DNA of 64,000 nucleotides from Cephalotus follicularis (GCA_001972305.1 BDDD01000077.1:582906-646905); one strand, 5' to 3'. Numbered from the stretch's first letter, positions 34,655 through 46,564 are shown. A program made the numbers and translations. The notes: a model not told the origin generated them from the sequence alone.

Positions 34655-37581
34655 TTAGTCAAAAAGGAAAGGATATGTCTCTCTCATATCGTCCTCGCGC
34701 TCCCAGGTGCGCTCCATAGAACCATGATACTGCCATACAACACTGACCAAAGAGATGGTCTTGTTCCTCAATGCTCTGGTCTGTCAGTCTACAATCTGTA
34801 TAGGAGTCTCTATAAACGATAAGTCAGGTTCCAACTGAATATGACCAAACTCAATGATGTGCGAAGGATCTCGAACATATCTCCTCAACTGAGAAACATT
34901 GAACACATTATGCACTCCCGACAATGCTGGAGGCAAGGCAAGCCTATAAGCAAGTCGGCCAATCCGATCCAATACCTCGAAAGGTCCAATAAAACGAGGA
35001 GAAAGCTTTCCTTTCTTCCCGAATCTCATGACTCCTTTAGTGGGCGACACTTTGAGGAAAACATGGTCACCAACACTAAACTCCAAGCCTCTACGATGAA
35101 CATCAGCATAGCTTTTCTGTCTACTCTGTGCAACAATCAGTCGGTCTCTTATCAATTTCACTTTCTCTGCAGTAATCTGAACAACCTCTAGTCCCAAAAT
35201 ACTCTTTTCACCGACCTGATCCCAACAAACTGGTGACCGGCACTTCCTACCATATAGGGCTTCATAGGGAGCCATCTGTATGCTCTCGTGATAACTATTG
35301 TTATACGAGAACTCAACCAAATGCAAGTAGTCATCCCAACTACCCCCAAAGTCGAGTATGCATGCTCGAAGCATGTCCTCAAATGTCTGAATGGTCCTTT
35401 CGGACAAACCATCTGTTTGGGGATGAAAAGCAGTGCTGAAACTCAATTCTGTACCCATAGCTACCTGTAACTTCCTCCAAAACCCGAAAGTGAAGCGAGA
35501 GTCTCGATCTGAAACAATGCTAACAGGAGCTCCATGTGCCCTAACAATCTCTTTCATGAACAATCTGGACAACTTCTCTCCAGAATAAGTCATCCAAATC
35601 GGTAGAAAGTGGGCCGACTTCGTGAGTCGATCAACCACAACCCAAATACCATCATGTCTGTCACGAGTCAGAGGCAACCCAGACACAAAATCCATGGTAA
35701 TATGCTCCCATTTCCACTTAGGAATGAGCAAAGGCTGAAGCAAGCCCGCCGGTCTCTGGTGCTCTACCTTAACTTGCTGACAAGTGAGGCATCTCGATAC
35801 AAACTCTGCGATTTCTCTTTTCTTGCCAATCCACCAATAGCTAAGTTTTAGGTCATGACACATCTTCGTACTCCCTGGATGAACAGAGAGACGAGATTTA
35901 TGAGCTTGATAAAGAAGCTCTTCCTTCAACTCGCTATCGGCTGGAATGCAAATTCTGTTCCTGTATCTCAATAACCCATCTGTAGATAGAGAGAAATCGG
36001 GTTTCAATCCTTCATCAATAGCAGTAGCCACTTTCTGTAATTCAATATCCACTATCTGTGCATCTCTAATCCATTCAAGCAATGCAGGTTGCACCTGTAT
36101 ATGGGAAAGAGTCATACAAGACAACTTGCGACTCAATGCATCTGCAACGACATTGGCTTTTCCAGGATGATATTCGATATCACAATCATAATCATTAAGA
36201 AGCTCAAACCACCTTCTCTGTCTCATTTTCAATTCCTTCTGTGAAAAGAGATATCTCAGACTCTTATGATCAGTAAAAACTGTGAACTTGGTCCCATAAA
36301 GGTAGTGGCGCCATTTTCCAAGAGCAAAGACAATGGCCGCCAGCTCCAAGTCATGCACTGGGTAGTTGTCCTCATATGGTTTGATCTTCCTCGATGCATA
36401 TGCAATCACTTTTCCGTATTTAATAAGAACACAACCAAGCCCCTTTCGAGAAGCATCGGTGTATACAACAAAGTCTTCGTTCCCGTCTGGCAAGGCTAGG
36501 ACATGAGCGGAAATCAATCTGGCTTTCAACTCTTGAAAACTTCTTTCACAATCACTATCCCATACGAAGACAGCGTTCTTCTGTGTCAAACTGGTTAACG
36601 GTGTAGCAATACGGGAAAATCCCTCAACAAACTGATGATAATACCCTGCTAAACCCAAGAAGCTGCGAACTTTGGAAGCATTTGTCGGTCGTTTCCAATC
36701 TTTCACTGCCTCTACTTTTGATGGATCCACTGATAAACCGTTACCAGAAACAATATGCCCAAGAAAAGCAACCTCCGATAACCAAAACTTGCACTTGTTG
36801 AATTTGGCATACAATCGATGATCCCTCAAAGTTTGCAGTACAATGTAGAGGTGCTGGGCATGCTCCTCATCGGTCCTGGAATAGACCAAGAGGTCGTCAA
36901 TGAACACTACAATGAACTGATCCAAACACTGCCTGAACACTCGGTTCATCAGGTCCATGAAAGCCACAGGAGCATTAGTCACACCAAAAGGCACAACTAA
37001 GAACTCATAATGGCCATAACTCGATATGAAAGCCGTCTTCGGAATATCCTCGGTCTGACTTTCAACTGGTGGTAGCCCGATCTCAAGTCGAGCTTAGAAA
37101 ACACTGTCGCTCCTCTAAGCCGGTCGAACAGCTCGTCAATGTGCGGTAGAGGGTACTTATTCCTCACTGTAACTTTATTGAGCTGTCAGTAGTCAATACA
37201 CATACGGAGCGATCCATCTTTCTTCTTGACAAAAAGAACAGGTGCTCCCCAGGGTGAAGCACTAGGTCTTATAAAACCTTTGTCGAGAAGATTCTGTAAC
37301 TGTATCTTTAACTCTTTCAACTCGATCGGTGCCATTCGGTACGGTGCTCGAGAAATCGGTGCAGTTCCTGGTATCAGATCAATCACAAATTCTATCTCTC
37401 TGTCTGGCGGCAACAACGTCAAATCCTGAGGAAAAACATCTTCGAACTCGCAAACCACTGGAATGTCCTCCAGTTCCGGCCGCCATCTGTCTGTATCGAG
37501 CACATGTGCCAGAAACCCCTGGCATCCCTGTCGCAACAATCTCTCCGCATGTAAAGCCGAAATTATCGGAACAAACAAAGG
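34655..37581 (-). pseudogene. Gypsy-B pol: RT, RNase H, integrase (few breaks)
   Basis: In coding order: RT fingers (37186-37578; [36 protein letters not shown]), then palm and catalytic FIDDLLVYS at about 36890 within a 736-residue open stretch (34784-36994). RNase H follows ([31 protein letters not shown]), then the integrase zinc-binding region ([11 protein letters not shown] with CLTCQQ), the core ([31 protein letters not shown]) and the C-terminal region ([30 protein letters not shown]). Breaks: TGA at 37186-37188, one frameshift near 37065, TGA at 34784-34786. The coding end is TAA at 34655-34657. The catalytic residues of RT and integrase that I can see are kept, so the pol was working until recently. 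Confidence 0.95.
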
Positions 37582-39279
37582 CTATAAGGTGCCAAGAAAG
37601 CGAAAAGGTGGTCGTCCCGGAGGACTGAAAACCACTACTTTCCGATGACAATCCACCTGAGCAAAGCTAGAAGACAACCAATCCATGCCAAGAATCACAT
37701 CTAGGCAATCCATCGGTAAAACAATAAGATCGGCTAACAAGCAACGATCATCAATCTCAACAATACAATCTCTACACACTCGATCGGTGGTCACTGACTC
37801 ACCGAGAGGTGTGGATACCTCCATAAAGAATGGAAGGTACTCAGGCCTCAAACCAACATGGGAGACAAAATGCAATGCAATGAATGAATGGGATGAACCT
37901 GGATCATTAAGAACCCGTGCTGGAAGCTGAAAGAGTCGAATGGTACCTCCAATCACAACATCAGACCCTGCTGCAGCACTTGGTTCCATAGTAAACACTC
38001 TAGCCTGAACTGTCGGAGCAGAACTCATAGGCTGCTTCCCCCTGGACTGCGAAGTCCCACGGGAAGAAGACGGTACACTAGCTGTCGGTCCTGGTGGAGG
38101 CGGTGCCCGCTGTGTCTGATCAAATCCTCTAGGACGAGAATTCCGAGGACAATCTCTAGCAATGTGGTCGGGACCACCACAAACCAAGCAATGGCCCAAG
38201 AACCATCTACAACTCTCAGAAGTATGGTTGGTCTTCTGACAATGCACACAAGGAACCGTAGCACTCTGATTACCACTCTCAGAAAGTCTGGAGGGTGCAC
38301 CCTGACTAGGTGCTGAAGATCGGCCTCCTCGACCTGCGTTCCTCGATCTGCCTCTCCTCTGGGAACGGGACAGGTTCCCGCTATCCTGATTGCTACCCTG
38401 AGAACCAGGTGAGGGGCTACTATCAGTCTTCTGTGATTTAGCACTGCCACTGTCACTACCACTCTGCCAAGAAGAAGGAGTAGGCCTGGTGCGGGCTGCA
38501 TTCCTCATCAGTTTAGCCTCAGCTGTAATATCCTCAAGCTGCATAGCTCGGGAAGAAATATCTGATATGGAGGTCAACCCTAAGGGAGTTAATTGCCTCC
38601 TCAAATCCAATCTCAGTCCCCGAAGGAACTTCTTTGCTCTACGCTCTTGGCCTTCCACTAAGTATGGGGCAGATCGGGCTAATTGCATGAATCTCGCCTC
38701 ACACTCAGCAACTGTCATGCTTCCTTGTACCAAGTTAGCAAATTCAATCTCTCTTATGTCTATCTCTACCTGAGGGTAGTACCTTGCATTGAATTCTCTT
38801 TTGAAGGCATCCCAAGAGCGGACTGTACCATTCCTTGTCCAATCTGTGTTAACCATAGCCCACCAGTGCTCGGCTTCTCCTTGGAGCATATACACTGCCA
38901 ATACCAATTTCTGTTCATCATCACATCCCATGACCCCAAAGATCTTTTCCAGATGGGTTAGCCAAGACTCAGCAAGGGTAGGATCAGGGAGTCCTACAAA
39001 TGCTGGAGGCTGCAACTTTAAGAAGCGGCTCAACATGTCTTCCCTCCTTGGTCTACGTTCCACTCTAGCCTGTTGGCATCCCATCAGAGTATGCATCTGT
39101 GCCATAGTGGCACAAAATTGTATCCAAAACTAAGGGTAAGCACCCACAGGTGGAGCATTAGGATCATACTCTGGAAAAGAATTACCAGGAGCCGGTTCAA
39201 CATCAACAGGAACAGGGGCAGGAGCAAGGGCAGGAACATTCCTTCCACCCCGTCGGCCACGCCTTCCTCTATTTTCCAT
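37582..39279 (-). pseudogene. Gypsy-B gag and protease (two stops)
   Basis: The chosen start is ATG at 39277-39279 because it opens an Arg/Gly-rich N-terminus (MENRGRRGRRGG) like that of Gypsy-C gag. A TAG at 39130-39132 interrupts it, and the long open part starts at 39105. Domains: retrotransposon gag (38640-39000; LTHLEKIFGVMGCDD, EAEHWWAMV, YYPQ), a Ser/Gly/Arg-rich linker, zinc knuckles (38140-38260; CVHCQKTNHTSESC, CLVCGGPDHIARDC), then protease (37640-37960; SSHSFIALHF, LDVILGMDWL). The protease motif reads DPG, not D(S/T)G, which probably kills it. TAG at 37582-37584 separates it from pol in the same frame. Confidence 0.93.
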
Positions 39280-39447
39280 TACTATAAGAGACAACAATGG
39301 GATGATCAGATGAAATCACTTTCAATTCCAATATCAATCTCTTTTCCAATAACAATAGCATGAATAAGCAAGAACGCATATCATGCAAATCCATTCAGTC
39401 AATCTCAATCAACGCATTTATATACTTAGCTAGCAGGCCGACAAATG

Positions 39448-39459
39448 TCTCTGATACCA
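39448..39459 (-). promoter_or_regulatory. Primer-binding site (tRNA-iMet), Gypsy-B
   Basis: The plus strand reads TCTCTGATACCA, 11/12 to GCTCTGATACCA, three bases from the LTR start at 39463. 39280-39447 is the short untranslated leader, with no other feature. Confidence 0.9.
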
Positions 39460-39462
39460 TAA

Positions 39463-41912
39463 TGTAACACCCCGCGCCCGCAGGGCGGACACGTGGCATT
39501 ACTCTCAATCCAATACACAAAATAATGGTCGGGACTAGCAATATAAAAATGCGGAAAAACGTAAAACTTTGCAATACATATAAGTTGTGGAAGAAACAGT
39601 ACAAATCCATCCATACAGTATAAAGCAAAGCTTTTACAATACAGTCTTTTACACTACATCATCAATCCTTCAATACAATATTACAATACAATACATAACA
39701 AATCAATCCTTTTGCTACGATGTCTCAATCAGCTCTGCGATGCCCAGACGGTCATGCAATCAAGTCGAGTCTTCAATCTTTCTGTCCGTTGCTACCTACT
39801 ACCCTACCTATGCCGCATATAAAGGTACAACTTAGCCCCACCCCGAAGGATGGGGTTAGCCGCACTGGCTAAGCAGAAACCCCATGCAGCATGTATGCCA
39901 TGTACAATGTGCAATATTGGTGACAATCTATACAATATCAATGTGCAGTGTACAATATCAATGCATGACATGGCAAATGTACATGTACAATTGGCGATCA
40001 TACTCTCCGTATGACAGTGGCCCATATCAGAGCATGCGGATAGGATCTATAACAATCAATAAATGGTAGACACTCAATGGTGGTGTATGAAACACCCAAT
40101 CAATCAATCAATCAATATCCTATAGAGCATGCGACCTCGTCAATACAATGTCAATCGGTTAGCGGTGATCAATCCCACGGAAGGTAGTCCTTCAAAAAGG
40201 GTGGGAGATCTATCTACGGTTTCCAGATTGATCAGGTCTGGAACTCATAGATTTTCCAGCCAATGACTGGGTCAATATGGTCTCGATGAGCTACAACCGA
40301 GGGAGCTACTGATACCGTTAGGGAGCCATGGCCTCAAGGGAGCATCAATCGACAATCAATCGGTACTGCTCGTCAGCGGGTCAATACAATACAATACAAT
40401 AAATGAAACGATCGGCAGAATAGGTGCACAGAGTCAATGACCTAACATGCCGACACGAATCATTAGGTCACTCTATAGGATCCATACAATACAATCAATC
40501 AATCAATCGAGTCAATACAATATTGGGTAAAGTCCATAAGTGGTGGTGTCTAATGGAGAAATGGGAACGTGCGTCCATCGTACCGACTTAGGCTCGCAAC
40601 AACACTCACGACTCAAGCAATTGATCGATGTATCAATACAATGTCGAAGCAAAGCAATAAGTGGTGGTGCCTAATGGAGGGATGGGAACGTGCATCCATT
40701 TTACCGACTTAGACTCGCAGAAACACTCATGACTCAAACAATCAATCCGTCAGTACAATCATTAAAACTGGTTTCAAACACTTGAACACCTCAAGTGAGG
40801 CTCCGGTCAAGTGGCGATGTGAAAAGAAGTAGAAAACTAGCTTTAAAACAGTTAAAAACTCCTTTCAGTACATTAGGCGTCGATGTATTTGGTGAAAGAC
40901 ATTGACTCCTCTTTAAAATGGTGGAAAGACGTCGATGTCTTTAAGACATCGATGTCTTTCCCTATTTGTGTGGAGACCTGGCCGAAGACGGCGACGTCCT
41001 TTAAGAAAGGCGTCAACGCGTTTCAATAAAAATAGCCTGAGAATGCACATCGATGTTCGGCATCGACGTCTTTCCAGGGGAGAGACATCTCGAGGCAAAG
41101 ACGTCGACGTCTTTGAAAGGCGTCGATGTCTTTGCTGCAGAATCAAGGATATAACACTCGTATGAGAAAGACATCGACGTCTTTGGGCTAAGGGTCGATG
41201 TCTTTTCCGGGCAAAGTCAATTTTGTGCAGAAAATAGGGCCAATCTCGGGTCAAAATCCAATTTAAAGTCATTATTTGAAAACCAAAGTTTACAATCAAT
41301 CATTTGAGGTTAGTAAGACTAGTTACAACCTTCCAAATTCGATTTCAATCATTCAATTTAATAATTAGGTCAAGGGTTTGCTATAAACCCTAAAAACCTT
41401 AATTCAATCACTGAATCACTCAATTCAATCATACAGTTCAATCAATCAATCAATAAAATAGTGGGCAATTCAGTAAAGAAGTCCTACCTTTCACTGAAGC
41501 TTCAAAAGTTGAGCTAACGATCGATCAATCGGCTGAAAACGCCCAATAATCCGCTACTTTCTTGTTCAATCGGTAAGCCAACACTTGTAATCACTGTCCT
41601 TGTCGATGGAGATGCAATTGCGACTGCAAGGGAGGAAGATGGAGGCTCCAACTAGAGAGAGAGAGGGAGAAGGATAGAGAGAGAAGAGGAAATGAGAATA
41701 ATGAGAGAAAAGAGAGAAAGAAATGACTTAAATAGTCGATTCGATCAACTCTCCGAAACTTGGCCCAAAATCCCGACTATACATGCATATAACCAATACA
41801 ATATCAATAGGTATGAGAATACCTCCAATCAATACAGTTCGGTACGGTCCAATACGGTACAATACGGTACGATGTATGCATGAACAGTACAAAAGGGAAT
41901 TCGGTCGTCACA
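39463..41912 (-). repeat. Gypsy-B 5' LTR (2450 bp)
   Basis: The plus strand runs from TGTAACACCCCGCG to GGTCGTCACA. It differs from the 3' LTR by few substitutions plus the 550-bp segment 40917-41465. It contains the GACGTCGACGTC cluster (40875-41215), a donor-like site at 41486-41487 and a TATTTAA box at 41729-41736. Open frames on both strands across 40913-41299 come from the motif cluster and are not genes. Confidence 0.95.
40875..41215. repeat. AAAGACGTCGACGTCTTT palindrome cluster
   Basis: At 41097-41114 an 18-bp perfect palindrome AAAGACGTCGACGTCTTT occurs. About ten relatives lie around it, such as AAGACATCGATGTCTTT, GACGTCGATGTCTTT and GGCGTCAACGCG. In the 3' LTR only the first two (34100-34137) remain. 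Confidence 0.9.
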
Positions 41913-42805
41913 GGTTTACACAAATAAGAAGTTGTGTTTGTGTTTTCTGTTACCTCTAAAAGGTTGTATGTGAAAATAAAACTCAGAAAACAAATATAAC
42001 AAGAACAAAAGCTCTTAAGAATGATAAAACACTTGTAGACTTGCTTTGATACTTTGCTTGGATTGGATTGATTTATGTCTAGCTTGATTCAGCCTCTAAT
42101 TATAGTCTTCAGAAGCATGTATCCGTTGCTAGAGTTCAGGGAACGTGAGAGACTCGTTTGAATCATGAAGGGAAAGGATCACACCATTTCAGCACCTTCA
42201 AAATTTGCAGATTTCATGTCTGACTGGCACTGGCGTTGACATGTACGAATGGCGTTGACGCCTATCCTCTCTGCGTTGACTTCTGTAGCTTTCTGTGTTA
42301 ACACTCCAAGCTCTTGTTCATCTTCAGTTCTATTCTCGTTGACACGTATCCATGGCGTTGACGTATAGAGTCAAGAGGTTGACGCCATAATACCTTTGCG
42401 TTAACGTCCAAAACTACTGTCGAAATGTGCACCATTTGCGTTGACGTCTTTATATGGAGTTGACGTATATATACAAGATGTTGATGCCACTTGTTTTCTG
42501 TGCTAACGTCCAAGCCATTGACGTTGACTTATTCCTCAAGACGTTGACGAAAATCATCATTTCCCAGCATGTTGACGCGGATAATGAATGTCGTTGACGT
42601 AAATCATCTTTTCAAGCCCAGATCGCGTTCCATTCTCATCACGTTGATGCGTATAACATAAGCGTTGATGCCAAAAGTACTGATATGTATTTCTAAGCTT
42701 TCTTACACAACAAGTAAACTTAGTTAAACTTTTCCTTCACATCAAACACATATGTCAGGTGTTTTGTTATCATCAAAACAATGATTGTAACATATAAAGT
42801 CAACA
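41913..42805 (-). repeat. Copia-1 3' LTR, outer segment
   Basis: Continuation of 32289-32706 after the Gypsy-B insertion. In minus-strand order: start TGTTGACTTTATATG at 42805, a GCGTTGACGCC motif cluster (42690-42230), a TATA-like ACTATAATTAG (about 42100), a donor-like AGAG|GTAACAG (near 41951). It matches 58126-58881, which lacks the last 130 bases. Confidence 0.9.
42230..42690. repeat. GCGTTGACGCC motif cluster, Copia-1 LTR
   Basis: More than fifteen GTTGACG, GTTAACG or GTTGACGCC sites occur in 460 bases. Copies of the cluster are at 58435-58880 and 59465-59915. The core contains TTGAC (W-box core) and TGACG (as-1-type core); binding by such factors is only a possibility. Confidence 0.85.
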
Positions 42806-42820
42806 ATCTCTCCCTTTTTT
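42806..42820 (-). promoter_or_regulatory. Copia-1 polypurine tract
   Basis: Minus strand AAAAAAGGGAGAGAT abuts the LTR start TGTTGAC. 42821-43195 between it and RNase H is an AT-rich untranslated region with further purine runs on the minus strand (CCCCTT at 43107 and 43143 on the plus strand). Confidence 0.8.
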
Positions 42821-43195
42821 ATGATGACAAAACATTCACAATAGGAAGGTACAAAGTATATGAACTTAGAATGTAAAGTACATATAAAGTTAACTTGTGC
42901 AAGAAGTAACTCATAAAAGCATAAGTAACTCATAAAAGCATACATGTACTATTACAAATATCAACTATATGAACTTAACTCACAAATAAATATCAACTAT
43001 CTTAACTTAAATACCAACTCTCCCTTAATATGAGGATCAAAAACAAAAACATTATTTAAATTCTTTAAATACAATGCTTAAAACACACATATTAAAACAC
43101 ACACTCCCCCTTAACAGGCAATTTCCCCCTCAATCAAAACACTCCCCCTTTTTGGAAATCATCAAAAGGGAATCATAAAACAAGTGCATATGGAA

Positions 43196-43460
43196 CTAAT
43201 CTATATCACATAGACCTAGTTCTCTCATAAGATGTGAGAATGTACTTTCAGCAAGTGGTTTGGTGAAAATATCAGCAATTTGTTCTTGTGTGGGAATGTA
43301 TGTGAGAGTGACATCTTCTTTTTCAATGTGATCTCTAATAAAATGTTGTCTAATGTCTATATGCTTTGTTCTAGAATGATGAACAGGATTTTTAGACAAG
43401 CAAATGCTACTAGTATTATCACATTTAATAGGAATTTTATTAAAGCAATACCAATAGATA
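43196..43460 (-). pseudogene. Copia-1 pol, C-terminal RNase H end
   Basis: Motifs CDNTSSI, LSKNPVHHSRTKHIDIR, HFIRDHIEKEDV and IADIFTKPLAES are diagnostic of the Copia RNase H end. The preceding part is missing: at about 43460 it is joined directly to the protease region, out of frame by one base. It cannot be expressed as a complete enzyme. Confidence 0.9.
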
Positions 43461-43821
43461 GGTCTTTTATATTAACAACATAAACATTGTCTTGCATATA
43501 TCCAATGAACTTGAGTGAATTATCTAAAATATTTAATACAATGCAATGTGTCTTTTCGAAAGTAACTTTATAACCTTTATCACATAATTGACTTATGCTA
43601 AGGAGGTTATGTTTAAGTCCTTGAACAAAGAAGACATTATCAATAGAGGTTGAGGAATTCTTACCTATAGTGCCAACTCCTTCAATCTTCCCTTTTGCAT
43701 TGTCTCCGAAGGTTACAAGTCCTCCATCTTTTAGTTTTAGGGTAATGAATTGATTCTTGTTACCCGTCATATGCTTGGAGCATCCACTATCCATGTACCA
43801 TTGATTGGTCTTGGAATTCAA
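43461..43821 (-). pseudogene. Copia-1 protease and start of pol
   Basis: WYMDSGCSKHMTGN holds the Copia protease D-S-G motif, followed by FGDNAKGKIEG, GLKHNLLSISQLCDKGY and NVYVVNIKDLS. Copia-3 has the same series at 61560-61890. Homology ends exactly after that last motif, where integrase should follow. More than 2 kb of integrase and RT are absent. Confidence 0.9.
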
Positions 43822-44174
43822 TTGCTCCTACAAGGAATCAAAATCAAGTTGAAGTCTTTGGTACCCAAACAACCTTGGGTCCTTTTTATGTTAATTGAAA
43901 AAGTTCCTTTCGGAACCCAAATCCTTTTAACTTTAACATTAATATTATAACTTTTATGCCAACATGTGTAAGAAGTATGTCTATTCTTACCACAAAAATT
44001 ACAAGATATAACATGCTTTCTATGCTTATACCAACATTTACTAGAAACATGTCCAAATTTACCACATGCATTGCAAGAAACAACATTTTTCTTTCTAACA
44101 TTGTTATCTTTCTTTCTATCAACCAATTTATTAAAATGAGCAACTTTATTCATTTCATCAAAACTTTGGCCAGT
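43822..44174 (-). pseudogene. Copia-1 gag, zinc-knuckle region
   Basis: Two CCHC knuckles are visible, CNACGKFGHVSSKC and CNFCGKNRHTSYTC (the second with Arg for Gly), then the VWVPKGT-type gag end (RIWVPKGTF). A frame change separates it from the protease. The upstream half of gag lies beyond LTR-D, at 46769-47203. Confidence 0.85.
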
Positions 44175-44539
44175 TGTGACGACCCATCCCTCAGGATAGC
44201 CACCTCGAACGAATCGCCTGGCTGGAAGGTGGAATTTCCCATTTCCTCTAAGCCAAAACAACGCCACAATACATGGCAGGGAAGAAACAAAGAAGGAATG
44301 GCAAAACTGTAAATAACCCTTACATAAAACCATTCCAAAACTCACCGTTTAACTAAAGGAAACACGCACCACAACCACTGCCCAAACGCACCGTTCCACT
44401 AAAGGAACATGCCAGGGGAGGGAGCCAGGGCAGAGAACGTAACACTACGCCTTGCTAGGGGACCCGGGCAGGGGATGCCAAAACCACACAACACAACGCG
44501 ACATAACACAAGCCATGCCTGCACCTTGATCCTAAGACA

Positions 44540-44710
44540 TGCCTTCCTCGGACGAGCCATCCTCAGGAATCTCCTCATTGGACGACTAACCTCGGACATG
44601 ACCTCCTCGGGCATGACCTACCCAGGCATGACCTCCCCGGGCATGTCCTCCCCGGACAACACGTTCTCCTCAGACGTCTCCTCGGTCAATATGTTCTCCT
44701 CGGACAGAGC
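44540..44710. repeat. CCTCGGNCATGA tandem repeat in LTR-D
   Basis: A unit of about 15-16 bases, CATGACCTCCTCGGG and variants with CCCCGGGCATG or TTCTCCTCGG, recurs about ten times. It is GC-rich against an AT-rich neighbourhood. Confidence 0.75.
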
Positions 44711-45479
44711 CCGACGGCAAGTGCCAGACCATAACATAAACCATCCCAGCACTAACAACTCTGAGGTCAGGACACGTGCCCCACAGGTTGACCCCCGCCC
44801 TGGGGAGATCTCCCGACATGCCCGACCTCGGGTAACCTTCTCGGTAAACAAGCAGAAGATCGTAACACAGCGTTTCAAGTAAAAACACGAAATCACTTCA
44901 TTAAACACAATAAATCATCAAGAGAACACATCATGTTATCATTTCAAAAATAATATATATCTTGTTCACAAAATATCGTCCCCTGCTCAAAAGTCGAGGA
45001 CCCATACAAAAGAATATCATTTCCTCCTCAGGCCGAGGACCATACAACAAAAGAATAAAACTCATATGCCCCCATGAATGAATGAAAGGACAAGCCCGTG
45101 AAGCCAGCAGCTCTGCTCATCCTCCGCCGACTACCTTATCAACCCAAAAGACTTCCCTGGTAGCCACAGTAGCTTCCTCTGCAAAACAACTAGGAGGGGA
45201 TTAGTCCAAATGACTAGTGAGCAAGAACAAGCATTCTCCGGAGCATCCACAACCACTGGACGCACAAGGAAAAAATATATGATCAAGCCCCACTGGGCAA
45301 AACAGAAGAAGTCAGAGGTAAACAAAAGGAACACAAACTCAGCAATATCACAAGGCTCCACTCCTCAGAGTCTGCCAAAGGAAAAGATAGTCAAACATCA
45401 ATAAGCGGAGGATTCCAACAAAAGATAACATCACAAGTAAAACAACTGTGCCTAAGATAAACAAGAGAAGAGGAACAAC

Positions 45480-45770
45480 ACCACAATATCTTGTGGTCAG
45501 CCGCCATACTAGGCAAAACACACACATCTATCCAGGCCACAGCCCGCTAACATCTTTTCGGACCTCGTTCGCTAGTATCTATCCGAGCCACAGCTCGCTA
45601 GAACATCACATATCCACCACATATTCGTGGTCTGCCGCCATACCAGGCAAAACATACACACCACCTATCCAGGCCTTGCCCGCTAGAATCTATCCGGACC
45701 TTGTCCGCTAGTATCTATCCGAGCCACAGCTCGCTAGTATCTATCTGAGCCACAGCTTGCTAACCCCGGG
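45480..45770. repeat. TATCCGAGCCACAGCTCGCTAG tandem repeat in LTR-D
   Basis: Units of 25-35 bases with CTATCCGAGCC then ACAGCTCGCTAG alternate with variants (CCGGACCTTGTCCGCTAG, CCAGGCCACAGCCCGCTAA). Each unit has a short inverted repeat (GAGC...GCTC or similar), so RNA of either strand would form a row of hairpins. The phrase GGTCTGCCGCCATACCAGG also occurs twice (near 45495 and 45635). Confidence 0.75.
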
Positions 45771-46564
45771 CAAATGGGGAGGAACGGAGGACTCCCTTGC
45801 ACTCACACTTAGCATACCATCATAGACAATAGTACACGCGGATCCAGGTCAGGAACCCTGGGGCAGTTCCCACATACCATCCCATCATAGACAATGAGAA
45901 TACTAATGAGTGTTGATCCCTGGACGTATCCTTTACCACCGACTGTAACCGATGCATCCTGTCCGCACATCCCAGTGCATCCCACATATCAGAGGAACCA
46001 AGACTAAAGAAAGAGATCGTTTAACGCAAACAACAACCGTCAGAGTAACAACATACATTCAGCCCAAGAACCATCCGAGCTCTCAAGCTCTGCCAAGAAC
46101 AAGATTACAACATAAACAAGGGTAACAGGGATCCAAATCCCACAGAAAACGTTCAACCAGAGGATAACAATAGGCACATGAAATATCAAGTAAAAGAAAG
46201 AGGAGAATGTCCCACTCTCAAATCGCCTCAAGCTACCGTCGACCAACCCCAAGATGCTCCGTCACAGCAACAGGTTCCTCGTCTGCAAGCTAACACATAT
46301 CAGATAGAGAAGAAGACATAACACATGCATGAATAGAAAACAAAACCAGCCAAACCAGGCTATCATCCTCCTCCTCGGCTCCAGCGCAACATGCCACCAC
46401 ACAACACAAACCAGGGAAGAGGAGAGCTCACCTTCACAGCTCAAAAGCAAAAGAGGGCAACCAAAACGCTCACGAAAGAAGGGGAAAGAAGAAGAAGAAA
46501 CCAGCTCTCTCTCACTTCTCTCTCTCAAAGCAGAACTCCGCTTACCAAGAACGCACTACCAGCC

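Larger units (their letters stand above)
32707..41912 (-). mobile_element. Gypsy-B, best preserved element of the window
   Basis: A 9.2-kb Ty3/Gypsy element with both LTRs (32707-34601 and 39463-41912), polypurine tract (34602-34614), primer-binding site (39448-39459) and one gag-pol reading frame (39279 down to 34655). Breaks are few: four stops and one frameshift. The flanks share GGTT (32703-32706 and 41913-41916). The paralogous LTR at 58110-58140 shows the unoccupied site. The LTRs are nearly identical where they align, so the insertion looks recent. Confidence 0.95.

Noticed and set aside
38025-38501. A 158-residue minus-strand open frame rich in Val and Arg
   Set aside because: It is a second frame of the low-complexity linker in Gypsy-B gag.
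40913-41299. Basic, Arg-rich open frames on both strands
   Set aside because: They are produced by repeated GTCGAC-type motifs, which have no stops in several frames. The partner LTR lacks the segment.
44399-44908. Overlapping open frames up to 157 residues in LTR-D
   Set aside because: They come from a GC-rich tandem repeat that is open on both strands. No conserved domain is visible and there is no second copy to test.
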